Assembly: GCF_023151265.1 (NCBI RefSeq)
Contig: NZ_JAKLJH010000089.1
Coordinates: 1-33,317 of the forward strand
Source: Flavobacterium sp.
Lineage (GTDB): Bacteria > Bacteroidota > Bacteroidia > Flavobacteriales > Flavobacteriaceae
Direction of reading: 5' to 3'
Length of the DNA stretch: 33,317 bases
Made by a program: the position numbers and the translations under genes. Each line of letters opens with the position of its first letter. The first letter of the stretch is position 1. Shown in pieces: positions 7,700 to 16,216 of this stretch. The notes under the pieces are model-generated. The model had not been told where the DNA came from and did not search any database. It saw only the letters and a list, made by a program, of their open reading frames with translations.

Positions 7700-7788
7700 G
7701 TGTCGAAAACGAAAAAACCCATCAAAATTCTGATGGGTCTTTCTTAGTAGCGGGAACAGGACTCGAACCTGTGACCTTCGGGTTATGA
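7700..7788. other. Putative right attachment-site region (recombinase 3' end fused to tRNA 3' end)
   Basis: The recombinase frame runs through the tRNA terminator (7711-7738) and into the tRNA-fMet gene, taking its stop codon from the antisense of the anticodon arm. An integrase gene ending inside a tRNA 3' end is the classical arrangement of an element integrated at that tRNA. The exact crossover cannot be fixed because the left end is outside the window. Confidence 0.5.
7711..7738 (-). terminator. Terminator of the tRNA-fMet operon
   Basis: On the minus strand the perfect 8-bp stem ACCCATCA / TGATGGGT (7731-7738 with 7717-7724) is followed by a T-run, ten bases beyond the 3' end of the second tRNA. 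It lies inside the recombinase reading frame on the other strand. Confidence 0.85.
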
Positions 7789-7820
7789 GCCCGACGAGCT
7801 GCCTACTGCTCTATCCCGCG
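7748..7820 (-). tRNA. Initiator tRNA-Met (CAT), distal copy
   Basis: The 73-base cloverleaf has a CAT anticodon in loop CTCATAA. The acceptor stem pairs only from position 2 (GCGGGA with TCCCGC, 1:72 unpaired), and three G-C pairs lie in the anticodon stem (TCGGG / CCCGA). The unpaired 1:72 and the GGG/CCC stem are the two hallmarks of initiator tRNA. CCA is not encoded. It is identical to the copy at 7849-7921 and is the one that touches the integrated element. Confidence 0.95.
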
Positions 7821-7848
7821 ATGTACGGTTGTAATTCAATAAATTTAG

Positions 7849-7921
7849 TAGCGGGAACAGGACTCGAACCTGTGACCTTCGGGTTATGAGCCCGACGAGC
7901 TGCCTACTGCTCTATCCCGCG
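7849..7921 (-). tRNA. Initiator tRNA-Met (CAT), promoter-proximal copy
   Basis: It is identical in all 73 bases to the distal copy, with the same initiator hallmarks. The identity extends slightly beyond the genes, giving a 79-base direct repeat (7744-7822 and 7845-7923) with a 101-base period. It is transcribed first, from the promoter at 7933-7962. Confidence 0.95.
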
Positions 7922-7932
7922 ATTTGTGAGTG

Positions 7933-7962
7933 CAAAGGTACACTCTTTATTTAAAATTACAA
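7933..7962 (-). promoter_or_regulatory. Consensus Bacteroidota promoter of the tRNA-fMet operon
   Basis: On the minus strand TTG (7960-7962) is followed by exactly 19 bases and then TACCTTTG (7933-7940), a perfect match to TTG-N19-TAnnTTTG, about ten bases before the tRNA 5' end. Confidence 0.85.
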
Positions 7963-8011
7963 GACTTTTTTAAAAATAATGTTTTCTTTCTACTATTTCA
8001 GGCGTTATCAC

Positions 8012-8019
8012 TACCTTTG
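8012..8019 (+). promoter_or_regulatory. -7 promoter element of era
   Basis: TACCTTTG matches TAnnTTTG and lies 19 bases before the era start ATG at 8039. It argues that era starts at 8039 and not at the upstream in-frame ATG 7979. The -33 element is not convincing. Confidence 0.6.
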
Positions 8020-8038
8020 TACCCATAAATTTATTGAA

Positions 8039-8923
8039 ATGGAGCACAGAGCAGGTTATGTAAATATCATTGGAAATCCGAATGTAGGGAAATCAACTCT
8101 TATGAATGCGTTTGTAGGGGAACGTCTTTCTATTATCACATCGAAAGCGCAAACTACGAGACACCGCATTTTAGGAATTGTAAATGGAGATGATTTTCAA
8201 GTTTTATTTTCAGATACGCCTGGAATTATAAAACCAGCGTATGAATTGCAAAATTCGATGATGGATTTTGTAAAATCGGCTTTTGAAGATGCTGACATTT
8301 TGGTTTACATGGTAGAGATTGGTGAAAAAGAATTAAAAGACGAAGCATTTTTTAATAAAATCATCCATTCTAAGATTCCAGTTTTACTGTTGTTGAATAA
8401 AATTGACAAATCAAACCAAGAGCAATTAGAAGAGCAAATGCAATTGTGGAAAGACAAAGTACCAAATGCCGAAATCTACCCAATTTCTGCTTTAGAAAAC
8501 TTTAATGTGCAAACGGTTTTTGATAGAATTATCGAATTACTTCCTGTTTCACCAGCGTTTTATCCAAAAGATGCTTTGACTGACAAACCTGAACGTTTCT
8601 TTGTCAACGAAACCATTCGTGAAAAAATCTTATTGAATTACGACAAAGAAATTCCATATGCAGTAGAAATTGAAACAGAAGAATTTATTGAAGATGATAA
8701 CATCATTAGAATTCGTGCCGTAATTATGGTAGAACGCGATACACAAAAAGGAATCATCATCGGACACAAAGGTGCTGCTTTGAAGAAAGTTGGTATTCAA
8801 GCAAGAGAAGATTTAGAAAAATTCTTTGGCAAACAAATTCACTTAGCTACTTACGTTAAAGTAAATAAAGATTGGAGAAGCAACGAGCGTCAGTTGAGAC
8901 GTTTTGGGTATAACCAAAAGTAA
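8039..8923 (+). CDS. era: GTPase Era
   Basis: The 294-residue protein is a standard Era. GNPNVGKST (residues 12-20) is the P-loop, TTRH is switch I, SDTPGI is G3, LLNKID is G4 and PISALE is G5. The C-terminal KH domain has GIIIGHKGAALKKVG followed by AREDLEKFFGKQIHL. Era binds the 3' end of 16S rRNA and acts as an assembly checkpoint for the small ribosomal subunit at the inner face of the membrane. The start at 8039 gives the usual MEHRAGYVN beginning. The longer frame from 7979 would add 20 unrelated residues and swallow the promoter element. A terminator follows. It is the first chromosomal gene after the tRNA operon. Confidence 0.97.
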   Translation: MEHRAGYVNIIGNPNVGKSTLMNAFVGERLSIITSKAQTTRHRILGIVNGDDFQVLFSDTPGIIKPAYELQNSMMDFVKSAFEDADILVYMVEIGEKELKDEAFFNKIIHSKIPVLLLLNKIDKSNQEQLEEQMQLWKDKVPNAEIYPISALENFNVQTVFDRIIELLPVSPAFYPKDALTDKPERFFVNETIREKILLNYDKEIPYAVEIETEEFIEDDNIIRIRAVIMVERDTQKGIIIGHKGAALKKVGIQAREDLEKFFGKQIHLATYVKVNKDWRSNERQLRRFGYNQK

Positions 8924-8954
8924 GAAGTAAGAACAAAGAATAAAGATAAAAGAT

Positions 8955-8976
8955 ACCTGATGAACACTCATCAGGT
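8955..8976. terminator. Bidirectional terminator between era and the two-TM protein gene
   Basis: A perfect 9-bp stem ACCTGATGA / TCATCAGGT closes the loop ACAC and is followed by seven T; it sits four bases before the stop of the convergent gene at 8981. Confidence 0.85.
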
Positions 8977-8980
8977 TTTT

Positions 8981-9472
8981 TTATTCCAAAACCTTATACA
9001 TTAAATCTTCTAATTCATGCATTTGTGGAACGCCGCGTTCTCGGTTTAATCGTGCCATAAAATAGAGCGAAAACCAAAAAACTATCATAATTCCCATAAT
9101 ACAGAAATCTAAAACTACAGATTGTTTTAGCGACCAATGCGTGTAAGCCATCATAGCAAAGACTAAAAATAAACCTGCAATGATAAAATGGAGAAACATA
9201 AAAAGTGTCCAAAGCAATTGCTCGGGACCAAACAAGCCTTTTACGGTGGTTTTACCTTCGTTTGCTTCTAATTCTAAATGCAAAAAAGGCGAATAATATT
9301 TTCGTTTTTCTTTACTGAAATAAAAATACAGATGTTCGTCAATAATTTTGATTTGGTAATCTGACTTTAATTCCGATTTTAATGTTTTGGCTCTTTCTAA
9401 GATTTGAGCAACACTATTTTTTGATTCGACTTCAAATTTAGGACGAAGTGCAATACTTTTTTCAGGCTCCAT
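8981..9472 (-). CDS. Conserved two-TM protein of the era-der interval, function unknown
   Basis: From ATG 9472 the protein has 163 residues. A soluble N-terminal half carries the patterns IALRPKFEVE, QIKIIDEHLYFYF and YSPFLHLELE. GLFGPEQLLWTLFMFLHFII then leads into two membrane helices (about residues 95-117 and 125-147), and a short tail ends ELEDLMYKVLE. Proteins of this layout are found beside GTPase genes in Flavobacteriaceae, so it appears conserved in place, but I know no function. An upstream GTG at 9529 is possible but would add 19 residues of little family resemblance, so 9472 is preferred. The gene is convergent with era and shares its terminator. Confidence 0.75.
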   Translation of the reverse strand: MEPEKSIALRPKFEVESKNSVAQILERAKTLKSELKSDYQIKIIDEHLYFYFSKEKRKYYSPFLHLELEANEGKTTVKGLFGPEQLLWTLFMFLHFIIAGLFLVFAMMAYTHWSLKQSVVLDFCIMGIMIVFWFSLYFMARLNRERGVPQMHELEDLMYKVLE

Positions 9473-9688
9473 TTCTTCTGATTTTAAAGCTAATATATAC
9501 AATTTTAACAAATGTTGAACAAATTTCACACCCTAGCCCAGATAAAAACGAAAACCCCGCAATTTTTTGACCTATTTTTTCTTTTTATTTGGACAGCGAC
9601 CTTAGAAGCTGACCGAATAAATTTAGAAAAAAAGAGCTAAAATTGTGGAGTTGTAGTGGATAGCTGGAAAAAGCTCCAAAAAAAATCG

Positions 9689-9696
9689 TACTTTTG
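9689..9696 (+). promoter_or_regulatory. -7 promoter element of der
   Basis: TACTTTTG matches TAnnTTTG and ends 18 bases before der ATG 9715. It overlaps the TTG at 9694 that would otherwise extend the frame, which supports 9715 as the true start. Confidence 0.6.
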
Positions 9697-9714
9697 CCGA
9701 TTCAAAATAAGATT

Positions 9715-11025
9715 ATGAATAATATTGTTGCCATTGTAGGAAGACCAAATGTTGGAAAATCCACATTTTTTAACCGTTTAATTCAGCGAAGAGAAGCTAT
9801 TGTTGACTCGGTAAGCGGTGTTACGCGTGATAGAAATTATGGAAAAAGTGAGTGGAACGGAAAGGAATTTTCGGTAATTGATACGGGAGGTTATATCAAA
9901 GGTTCGGATGATATTTTTGAAGGAGAAATTCGTCGTCAAGTAGAATTGGCAATTGACGAGGCAGATGCTATTGTTTTTGTGGTTGATGTTGAGGAAGGCA
10001 TAACTCCAATGGATGAGGAAGTAGCGAAATTACTTCGTAAAGTTAAAAAACCTATACTTTTAGTTGTAAATAAAGTAGACAACGCTATGCGTGAAAAAGA
10101 CGCAGTTGAGTTTTATAATTTAGGATTAGGAGAATATTATTCGATTTCGGGAATGAGCGGTAGTGGAACAGGTGAGCTTTTAGACAAATTAGTCGAAGTG
10201 TTACCTGAAATGCCAGAAGTTACCGAAGAAGCAGAACCTTTACCAAGATTTTGTGTAGTAGGAAGACCAAATGCAGGAAAATCATCTTTCATTAACGCTT
10301 TAATTGGCGAAGATAGATTTGTAGTAACGGATATCGCAGGAACTACCCGTGATGCGATTGACACAAAATACAACCGTTTTGGATTTGAATTCAACTTGGT
10401 AGATACAGCCGGAATTAGACGTAAAGCGAAAGTAAAAGAAGATTTAGAATTTTATTCGGTAATGCGTTCGGTAAGAGCTATTGAACATAGTGATGTGTGT
10501 TTATTGGTTATCGATGCTACTCGTGGATTTGAAGGACAAGATCAAAGTATTTTTTGGTTGGCTGAGAAAAACCGTAAAGGAATTGTAATCTTAGTTAATA
10601 AATGGGATTTAGTTGAAAAAGATACCATGAGTACACGTGATTACGAGAGAAAAATTAGAGAAGAAATTGCTCCTTTTACTGATGTGCCAATTTTATTTAT
10701 TTCAGCTTTAACGAAACAACGTTTACTGAAAGCATTAGAAACAGCGGTTGAAGTTTTTGAAAATAGAAAACAACGTATTTCGACTTCGAAATTCAATGAG
10801 TTGATGTTGCCTATTATTGAAGCGACGCCTCCACCAGCATTGAAAGGTAAATACATCAAGATTAAATATTGTATGCAGTTGCCAACACCAACACCTCAGT
10901 TTGTGTTTTTTGCGAACTTACCGCAATATGTAAAAGATCCATACAAACGTTTTATTGAAAATAAACTAAGAGAACAATACAACTTTAGTGGCGTTCCAAT
11001 TGATATTTATTTTAGACAGAAATAA
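9715..11025 (+). CDS. der: Ribosome biogenesis GTPase Der (EngA)
   Basis: The 436-residue protein has the two tandem GTPase domains unique to Der. The first has GRPNVGKST near residue 9, DTGGYI and NKVDN. The second has GRPNAGKSS near residue 182, DTAGIRRK and [10 protein letters not shown]-terminal KH-like domain (about residues 350-436) contains [13 protein letters not shown] and [14 protein letters not shown]. Der is essential for maturation of the 50S subunit and binds 23S rRNA. The length matches the family. The start at 9715 ([16 protein letters not shown]) is normal and the in-frame TTG at 9694 falls within the promoter. A terminator follows immediately. Confidence 0.97.
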   Translation: MNNIVAIVGRPNVGKSTFFNRLIQRREAIVDSVSGVTRDRNYGKSEWNGKEFSVIDTGGYIKGSDDIFEGEIRRQVELAIDEADAIVFVVDVEEGITPMDEEVAKLLRKVKKPILLVVNKVDNAMREKDAVEFYNLGLGEYYSISGMSGSGTGELLDKLVEVLPEMPEVTEEAEPLPRFCVVGRPNAGKSSFINALIGEDRFVVTDIAGTTRDAIDTKYNRFGFEFNLVDTAGIRRKAKVKEDLEFYSVMRSVRAIEHSDVCLLVIDATRGFEGQDQSIFWLAEKNRKGIVILVNKWDLVEKDTMSTRDYERKIREEIAPFTDVPILFISALTKQRLLKALETAVEVFENRKQRISTSKFNELMLPIIEATPPPALKGKYIKIKYCMQLPTPTPQFVFFANLPQYVKDPYKRFIENKLREQYNFSGVPIDIYFRQK

Positions 11026-11030
11026 TTGAA

Positions 11031-11056
11031 AAAACCGAAGTTAATGCTTCGGTTTT
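11031..11056 (+). terminator. Terminator of der
   Basis: AAAACCGAAG (11031-11040) pairs with CTTCGGTTTT (11047-11056), loop TTAATG, then more T. Confidence 0.85.
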
Positions 11057-11156
11057 TTTTGTGGTTTTTGTTAAATTATTCGTAAGAAAATTTTTAATTA
11101 CACAATAAATATTTTATTTCGCTGTTAATTACAACTTAAACTAATTAACACCTTTC

Positions 11157-13903
11157 ATGTTTCAGAAAATCGCCTGTTTTGCTTTATTTTTATTCTCAAT
11201 CTTGAGTTTTAGCCAAAGTACTATTTCTTTAAAAGGAAAAATTATTGACAAAAGTACTTCCGTTCCTTTAGAATCTGCTACAATTTATTTAAAATCTGTT
11301 AAAGACTCTACTTTGATAGATTATACGATTTCGGATAAAAACGGAAATTTTGCTTTTAAAACAAAAAAAATAGAAAATGCCATCTATTTTAAAATTTCAT
11401 ACATTGGTTATAATGATTTCACAGAAAAAATTGAAAATTTAAAAGCAGACAAGGATTTTGGCTCAATAAAACTAGATGAAAATGTAAGTTCTTTAAAAGA
11501 AGTAGTCATTCAATCTGAAGCGCCACCAGTTACAATTAAAAATGACACATTAGAATTTAATGCTTCGTCGTTTAAAGTTCGCCCAGATGCCAATGTGGAA
11601 GCGCTTTTAAAACAATTACCAGGCGTTGAAATAGATGAAGAAGGTAAAATTACGGAAAACCTTTCTTTGGAAAAGATGGAAAAATTGCTACTCAAAATTT
11701 ACCTGCCGAAATAATTAGCAAAGTACAAGTCACCGATACCAAAACTAAAGAAGAAGAATTATCCGGTCAAGATGCCACTTCTGATGAAAAAACGATTAAT
11801 TTAACCATTCAGGAAGATAAAAATAAAGGTGTTTTTGGAAAAGCAAATGTGGGTTATGGAACTGATGAACGATACGAATCAAGTTTGTTATTCAACTATT
11901 TTAAAGACACGCAAAAGGTAAGTGTTTTAGGTTCTGCTAACAACATCAACTCTGTCGGATTTTCAATGGATGAGATTTTTGATAATATGGGTGGTGGAAG
12001 AAATAGCTCAATCTGGGTTAACGATAATGGTAGTTTTGGAATTAACGGAATGCAGTTTGGTGGGAACAATGGTATAACTACATCAAACATGATTGGTGTC
12101 AATTTTGCTGATGAATGGGCGAAAAAGAAAATCAATCCAAATGGAAGTTACTACTATTCGAATACTGAAACGAACAATAATAACAGAACTAACAGAATTA
12201 ACTTACTTCCTACAGGAAATACCAATACTTTAGCAGAGTCAAAAACTAAGTCTATTTCTGACGGACATAGCATTGCAATGGATTTTGAAATAAAAATTGA
12301 TTCAACAACAACTTTATATTGGAGTCCAAGTTTTACAAAAAGTGAAATAAAAAATAAGAATTCGGGTTTTGATGCAACATTTGATGAATCTGGAACTGCT
12401 TTAAACGAAAACACGAACAATAACAATTGGTCAAGCAATAAAAACACCTTTAAAAATAGTCTTTATTTTTATAAGCAGTTAAAGAAAAAAGGAAGAGGAA
12501 TTAGTTTTTCAATGAGCAACGAAAACAGCAAAAATGATTCTGATTTATTTACAAAAACAACTACTACTTTTTTTCAGTCAGGAAGTTCAAATGACGAAAG
12601 AGACCAATTTAGAGTTGACGCTTCAAAAGACGATAGCTTTAGATTTGAAATGGGCTACAACGAACCTTTAAAAGATTCATTAGTCTTAAATTTTAAAACT
12701 GTCTATAACTATAAAAAATCTAATGATGTTAGAGAAACTTATGATTATGACAGCGGATTAAATTCGTATTCAAACTTTAATGATTTACTCTCAAATGATA
12801 TTATTTCTTCTACTTCATCCATAACTCCAATGGTTGGGATTAGTATTCGAAAGAAAAAAATACGAGGAAGTATTTCTATGGGAACAGAAATTATAAATTT
12901 CAATAATCAATCTAACTATTTATCCAACTCAACTACGGTAAACAAAAACTATATGTATCCAAAAATGAATGGGTATTTGAATATTACATTAGGAAAATCT
13001 AAATCGATTTATGGCTATTATTCATACGAAGTAAATTTACCAAGTGCTAATCAAATTTTACCGTTCGAAAACTTAGCAAATCCATTGAATACTATCATTG
13101 GAAATGCCGATTTAAAACCTAACGAGAATTACTCACTTTATACCAACTTTAATAATTATGATTATGCAACCCGAAGTGGTTTTTATGCCTATGCTGGAGG
13201 AGATTACAACGTAAATCAAATCGTAGCTTCAACTACTTATGATGCCGATTTTAAAGCAACTACAACTTATCAAAATGTAGACAGAGCTTATAATACTTAT
13301 GTTGGTTTTAGTTTAAACAAATCATTAAAGAAAGAAAAAAGAACGTTTAAATATGGACTTGGATTGCAGTTTGATTACAATTATGATCAAGGATTAACCA
13401 ATGCCGCATTATTTGAATCTAAAGGTTTGACACTAAGTCCAAGAGCCAATATCACTTGGTCTATTGACGAAATGATTACGATTAACCCATCGTATAGATA
13501 CACTTATATTACAAATGATTTCACAAATTATGTTATTGATAACACGAAAAACTTTAAGCATAGTGCTAAGTTAGAAATCACAAGTTACTGGCCTAAAAAA
13601 GTAGTTTTAGGAAGTGATTTTGGTTATAACTACAACTCTAATATTGCTGATGGTTTTCAAAAAGATTTCTACTTATGGAACTTGAGTTTGGGATACAATT
13701 TCTTTCAAGATAAACTATTAGCCAAAGTAAAAGTGTACGATGTTTTAAATCAAAATATCAGCGCAACCAGAACGATTACACCAACCGCCATTACCGATAT
13801 GGAAAACACCGTTTTACAACAATACGCCATGTTTTCTTTAACCTATAAATTAGAAAAATTTGGTGGTAAGAAAAAAGAGGGTGGCATCATGTTTATGGAT
13901 TAA
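11157..13903 (+). pseudogene. Outer-membrane beta-barrel protein (TonB-receptor-like), broken by a short deletion
   Basis: The first frame (11157-11714) has a signal peptide (ACFALFLFSILSFSQS), a carboxypeptidase-regulatory-like Ig domain (about residues 24-115) and the plug-like piece VEALLKQLPGVEIDEEGKIT, then ends out of frame. From 11654 a second frame reads GKPFFGKDGKIATQNLPAE and continues through the barrel to 13903. In this family KIT is normally followed by V-N/D-G-K-E-V...I-L-V-N/D-G-K-P-F-F. The missing dozen residues and the ACGG at the junction (11652-11655) point to a deletion of about 37 bases between two ACGG repeats. An intact protein would have about 927 residues. Family members resemble TonB receptors and lie in the outer membrane; the substrate is unknown. 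The barrel itself is undamaged. Confidence 0.85.
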
Positions 13904-13908
13904 AGAAA

Positions 13909-13935
13909 AAACTCGTTAGCAATACTAACGAGTTT
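13909..13935. terminator. Bidirectional terminator
   Basis: AAACTCGTTAG (13909-13919) pairs with CTAACGAGTTT (13925-13935), flanked by A-run and T-run, between the convergent beta-barrel and TPM genes. Confidence 0.85.
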
Positions 13936-13962
13936 TTTTTTATGATTACTTTGTAATTTAGT

Positions 13963-14727
13963 TTACCAACTTCCGCTAGCTCCTCCGCCACCAAAACTTC
14001 CTCCGCCACCAAATCCTCCAAATCCTCCTGATGAACCACCACCAAAACCGCCATTTCCAAATCCTCCTCCACGTCCCATTCTGCTTAAAATAATAATATC
14101 CATTAAATCTGGACCACCAAATCCTCCTGAATTCCCACTGTTGCTACCTTTATTTTTAGATACAATTATTAAAAAAACAATAACAAATATTATAATTAGT
14201 AATATTGGTAAAACACTAACTTCTTGGTTTGATTTATCATTTTTAAATTCACCCTTTAAAACTTTGAAAATTGCATTTGTCCCTTCGTCAATTCCTTGAT
14301 AATATTTATCTTCTTTGAAGTTTGGTTTTATTACAGTTTCAATTATCCTTCTCGACAATGCATCAGTTAGTAAATGCTCAACACCATAACCATTTTGAAT
14401 AGTCATTTTTCGGTCATCTTTAGCAACTAACAGGATAATCCCATTGTCTTTTCCTTTTTGACCAATTTGCCACTTATGACCTAAATCCGTAGCATATCTT
14501 GCAATGTCTTCGCCTTGAGTTGTTGAAACAATCATCACAAATATTTCTGTAGAAGTGCTATCAGAATAAATAACAAGTTTTTTATACAAACTCTCTTTTT
14601 CTTGACTTGATAAAGTATTTGTACTATCAATTACAGGAGGAATAAAAGATGGCTTTTGGGGAATTTTTAATTGAGCCTGAAGTGTAAAACTAAAAAGCAA
14701 CGCAATGAATAGAACTAATTTTCTCAT
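13963..14727 (-). CDS. TPM-domain membrane protein with glycine-rich tail
   Basis: From ATG 14727 the protein has 254 residues. A signal peptide (MRKLVLFIALLFSFTLQAQ) precedes a TPM domain from about residue 35 to 165: VIDSTNTLSSQEK, IFVMIVSTTQG, GKDNGIILLVAKDDRKM and the conserved NGYGVEHLLTD. A membrane helix follows at about 178-197 (VLPILLIIIFVIVFLIIVS). The tail is almost only Gly, Ser and Phe and ends GGGGASGSW. TPM proteins are membrane-anchored periplasmic proteins sometimes described as phosphatases; in bacteria their role is unclear. The stop of the gene upstream is one base before this start, so it is the last gene of the M23-MerR-LemA-TPM-TPM group. Fifteen extra N-terminal residues of the longer frame precede the signal peptide and are unlikely. 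Confidence 0.85.
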   Translation of the reverse strand: MRKLVLFIALLFSFTLQAQLKIPQKPSFIPPVIDSTNTLSSQEKESLYKKLVIYSDSTSTEIFVMIVSTTQGEDIARYATDLGHKWQIGQKGKDNGIILLVAKDDRKMTIQNGYGVEHLLTDALSRRIIETVIKPNFKEDKYYQGIDEGTNAIFKVLKGEFKNDKSNQEVSVLPILLIIIFVIVFLIIVSKNKGSNSGNSGGFGGPDLMDIIILSRMGRGGGFGNGGFGGGSSGGFGGFGGGGSFGGGGASGSW

Positions 14728-14728
14728 C

Positions 14729-15175
14729 TTAATTTCTAGATATTTCATTAGACAATTCATTAGTATCATCATTATGATTGTAAGGAAAATATTTCTTTAG
14801 TTGTTCTCCCGCTTCAATAATCCCACTGATTAATCCATTTTTATATTGACCCTCTTTGAACTTTTCAATCACCAAATCTTTGGTAGAATTCCAAAAATTA
14901 GGTTCCACTAAATCATTGATCCCTTTATCTCCAATAATTGCAAAACTTTTAGACTGCATACAAATATAGAAAAGCACACCGTTTTTTAATTCTGTTTCAT
15001 CCATTTTAAGAAGGTGAAAAACCTCCTGTGCTCTTTCAACAGGAGGCTTAGTACTAGTTTCTTCAATATGTACACGAATCTCTCCCGAAGTATTTTTTTC
15101 GGCAATAACAATAGTATTTACAATTTCTTGTTCTTCCTCTTTGCTTAAAAATTCTTCAGTTTTAGACATTTTCAT
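14729..15175 (-). CDS. TPM-domain protein, cytoplasmic-type, without signal peptide
   Basis: The 148-residue protein is a lone TPM domain. FLSKEEEQEIVNTIVIAEKN leads into SGEIRVHIEE, then ELKNGVLFYICMQSKSFAIIGDKGIND and a C-terminal helix (LISGIIEAGEQLKKYF). There is no signal peptide or clear membrane helix. The first ATG (15175) overlaps the LemA stop codon by one base (TAATG), suggesting translational coupling; the ATG at 15169 is the alternative. A soluble TPM next to a membrane TPM with a Gly-rich tail and a LemA protein is a recurrent set, probably acting together in envelope maintenance. That joint role is inference. Confidence 0.8.
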   Translation of the reverse strand: MKMSKTEEFLSKEEEQEIVNTIVIAEKNTSGEIRVHIEETSTKPPVERAQEVFHLLKMDETELKNGVLFYICMQSKSFAIIGDKGINDLVEPNFWNSTKDLVIEKFKEGQYKNGLISGIIEAGEQLKKYFPYNHNDDTNELSNEISRN

Positions 15176-15768
15176 TATTTTTTATCAAAATCAAAATCTA
15201 CTTTTGGAGCTTTTTCTGCACCAGCATCTGATTTAAATCTTGCAATTTCATTGAATCCAAATAATTTCGCAAAAATCACTGATGGAAAAGATTTGATTTT
15301 TTTGTCATAAATATTTACTGCGTCATTAAATCTATCTCTTTCTACATTTATTCTATTTTCTGTTCCTTCAATTTGAGACTGTAACTCTTTAAACGCATCC
15401 GTTGTTTTTAAATTTGGATATTGTTCCACAGAAACCAGAAGTCTAGACAAAGAACTCATCTCAGCACTTTTTGCTTGTTGAAATTGAGCCATTTGTTCTG
15501 GAGTAACATTTGTTGGGTCAATAGTAATTGATGTCGCTTTTGCACGAGCGTTAATAACCGCTTCTAATGTAGATTTTTCAAAATCTGCAGAACCTTTTAC
15601 TGTTCTAACTAAATTATCAATCAAATCATTTCTTCTTTGATAAGAACTTTCTACTTTTGACCAAGCTGTTTTAGCGTCTGCTTGCACACTAACTAACCCA
15701 TTGTAAGAGCTAATTGCAAATAAAACTAATACCGCAATAATTGCTACTGGAATTATCCACTTTCTCAT
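15175..15768 (-). CDS. LemA family protein
   Basis: The 197-residue protein starts with one membrane helix (WIIPVAIIAVLVLFAISSY) followed by the hallmarks of LemA. These are SYNGLVSVQADAKTAWSKVESSYQRR, NDLIDNLV, the helical body and ENRINVERDRFNDAVNIYDKKIKSFP near residues 135-165. LemA proteins are anchored in the inner membrane with a helical-bundle domain outside; their function is not settled. It is the first gene of the overlapping LemA-TPM-TPM set, and follows the MerR gene by 23 bases on the same strand. Length and motifs are typical. Confidence 0.92.
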   Translation of the reverse strand: MRKWIIPVAIIAVLVLFAISSYNGLVSVQADAKTAWSKVESSYQRRNDLIDNLVRTVKGSADFEKSTLEAVINARAKATSITIDPTNVTPEQMAQFQQAKSAEMSSLSRLLVSVEQYPNLKTTDAFKELQSQIEGTENRINVERDRFNDAVNIYDKKIKSFPSVIFAKLFGFNEIARFKSDAGAEKAPKVDFDFDKK

Positions 15769-15791
15769 AATTTTTAAAGTTTATTAATTGT

Positions 15792-16124
15792 TTATAGTTG
15801 ATTTTTAATTGTGTTCAATTGTGCTTTAATCGTTTCTAGTTTTGAAATGATTTCAAATTTATCTAAGGTTTTTTTCTGACCTTCTTTCAAATGAGTTTTG
15901 GCACCTTCCAAAGTAAATCCACGCTCTTTTACCAAATGATAAATCAATTGCAAATTCTTTACATCTTCTGGTGTGAACATGCGATTTCCTTTAGCGTTTT
16001 TCTTTGGTTTTAGAATATCGAATTCTTTATCCCAAAAACGAATCAATGACGCATTCACGTTGAACGCTTTGGCAATTTCGCCAATGCTATAGTATCTTTT
16101 ATTTGGTGCTAATTCTAAATGCAT
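15792..16124 (-). CDS. MerR family transcriptional regulator
   Basis: The 110-residue protein carries a MerR winged helix-turn-helix from residue 11. YYSIGEIAKAFNVNASLIRFWDKEF is the helix-turn-helix, followed by the wing (KNAKGNRMFTPEDV) and the helices LQLIYHLVKERGFTLEGAKTHL. A short C-terminal dimer helix follows, with no effector-binding domain and no Cys cluster, so it is not a metal sensor of the classical sort. Small MerR proteins of this shape are conserved beside M23 peptidase genes in Flavobacteriaceae. It lies in the same-strand group between the peptidase and LemA; its targets are unknown. Confidence 0.88.
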   Translation of the reverse strand: MHLELAPNKRYYSIGEIAKAFNVNASLIRFWDKEFDILKPKKNAKGNRMFTPEDVKNLQLIYHLVKERGFTLEGAKTHLKEGQKKTLDKFEIISKLETIKAQLNTIKNQL

Positions 16125-16216
16125 TTTTCAAGTTCAATTTTTAATTTTTGGAACACTGATTTAAGAAATTTAAAAAATTAAAATCACTCCCAACTTCCAT
16201 CTCCTAACTCCCAACT

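Larger units (their letters stand above)
6156..7788 (+). pseudogene. Large serine recombinase (site-specific integrase), frameshifted
   Basis: Two frames (6156-6851 and 6823-7788) make one integrase of about 540 residues. The N-terminal catalytic domain has GYTRVSSKEQ (Arg28, Ser30) and SRFSRTG (Arg102, Arg105). The recombinase domain follows (LPGMKLLLESGNWLGKAPRGY), broken after AWQWKLMGERD. The second frame resumes at LGLKIPKQSISSIWRNPFYCG, then a zinc ribbon (CECG...CQKC) and a coiled coil near residues 170-240 of that frame. About six to nine residues expected between GERD and LGL are missing, so I infer a short out-of-frame deletion near 6825. The final residues (VAGTGLEPVTFGL) and the stop come from the antisense of the neighbouring tRNA gene. 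It probably integrated this element at the tRNA; as read here it would be inactive. Confidence 0.85.

Noticed and set aside
7740..7788. VAGTGLEPVTFGL as a genuine conserved protein end
   Set aside because: It is the antisense translation of the tRNA-fMet gene; kept only as evidence of the junction.
7744..7923. Direct repeat of 79 bases as an attL/attR pair
   Set aside because: Both copies are complete tRNA genes only 101 bases apart with nothing mobile between them; tandem tRNA duplication is simpler.
7979..8038. Longer N-terminus of Era from ATG 7979
   Set aside because: The extra 20 residues are unlike any Era and the segment contains the -7 promoter element TACCTTTG.
13970..14100. Repetitive DNA at the end of the TPM gene
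   Set aside because: Explained by the Gly/Ser-rich tail usual for membrane TPM proteins.
16160..16216. Purine/pyrimidine-biased stretch with repeated CCCAACT between the M23 peptidase and MerR genes
   Set aside because: Only two to three loose copies; no array structure or hairpin, likely simple-sequence drift.
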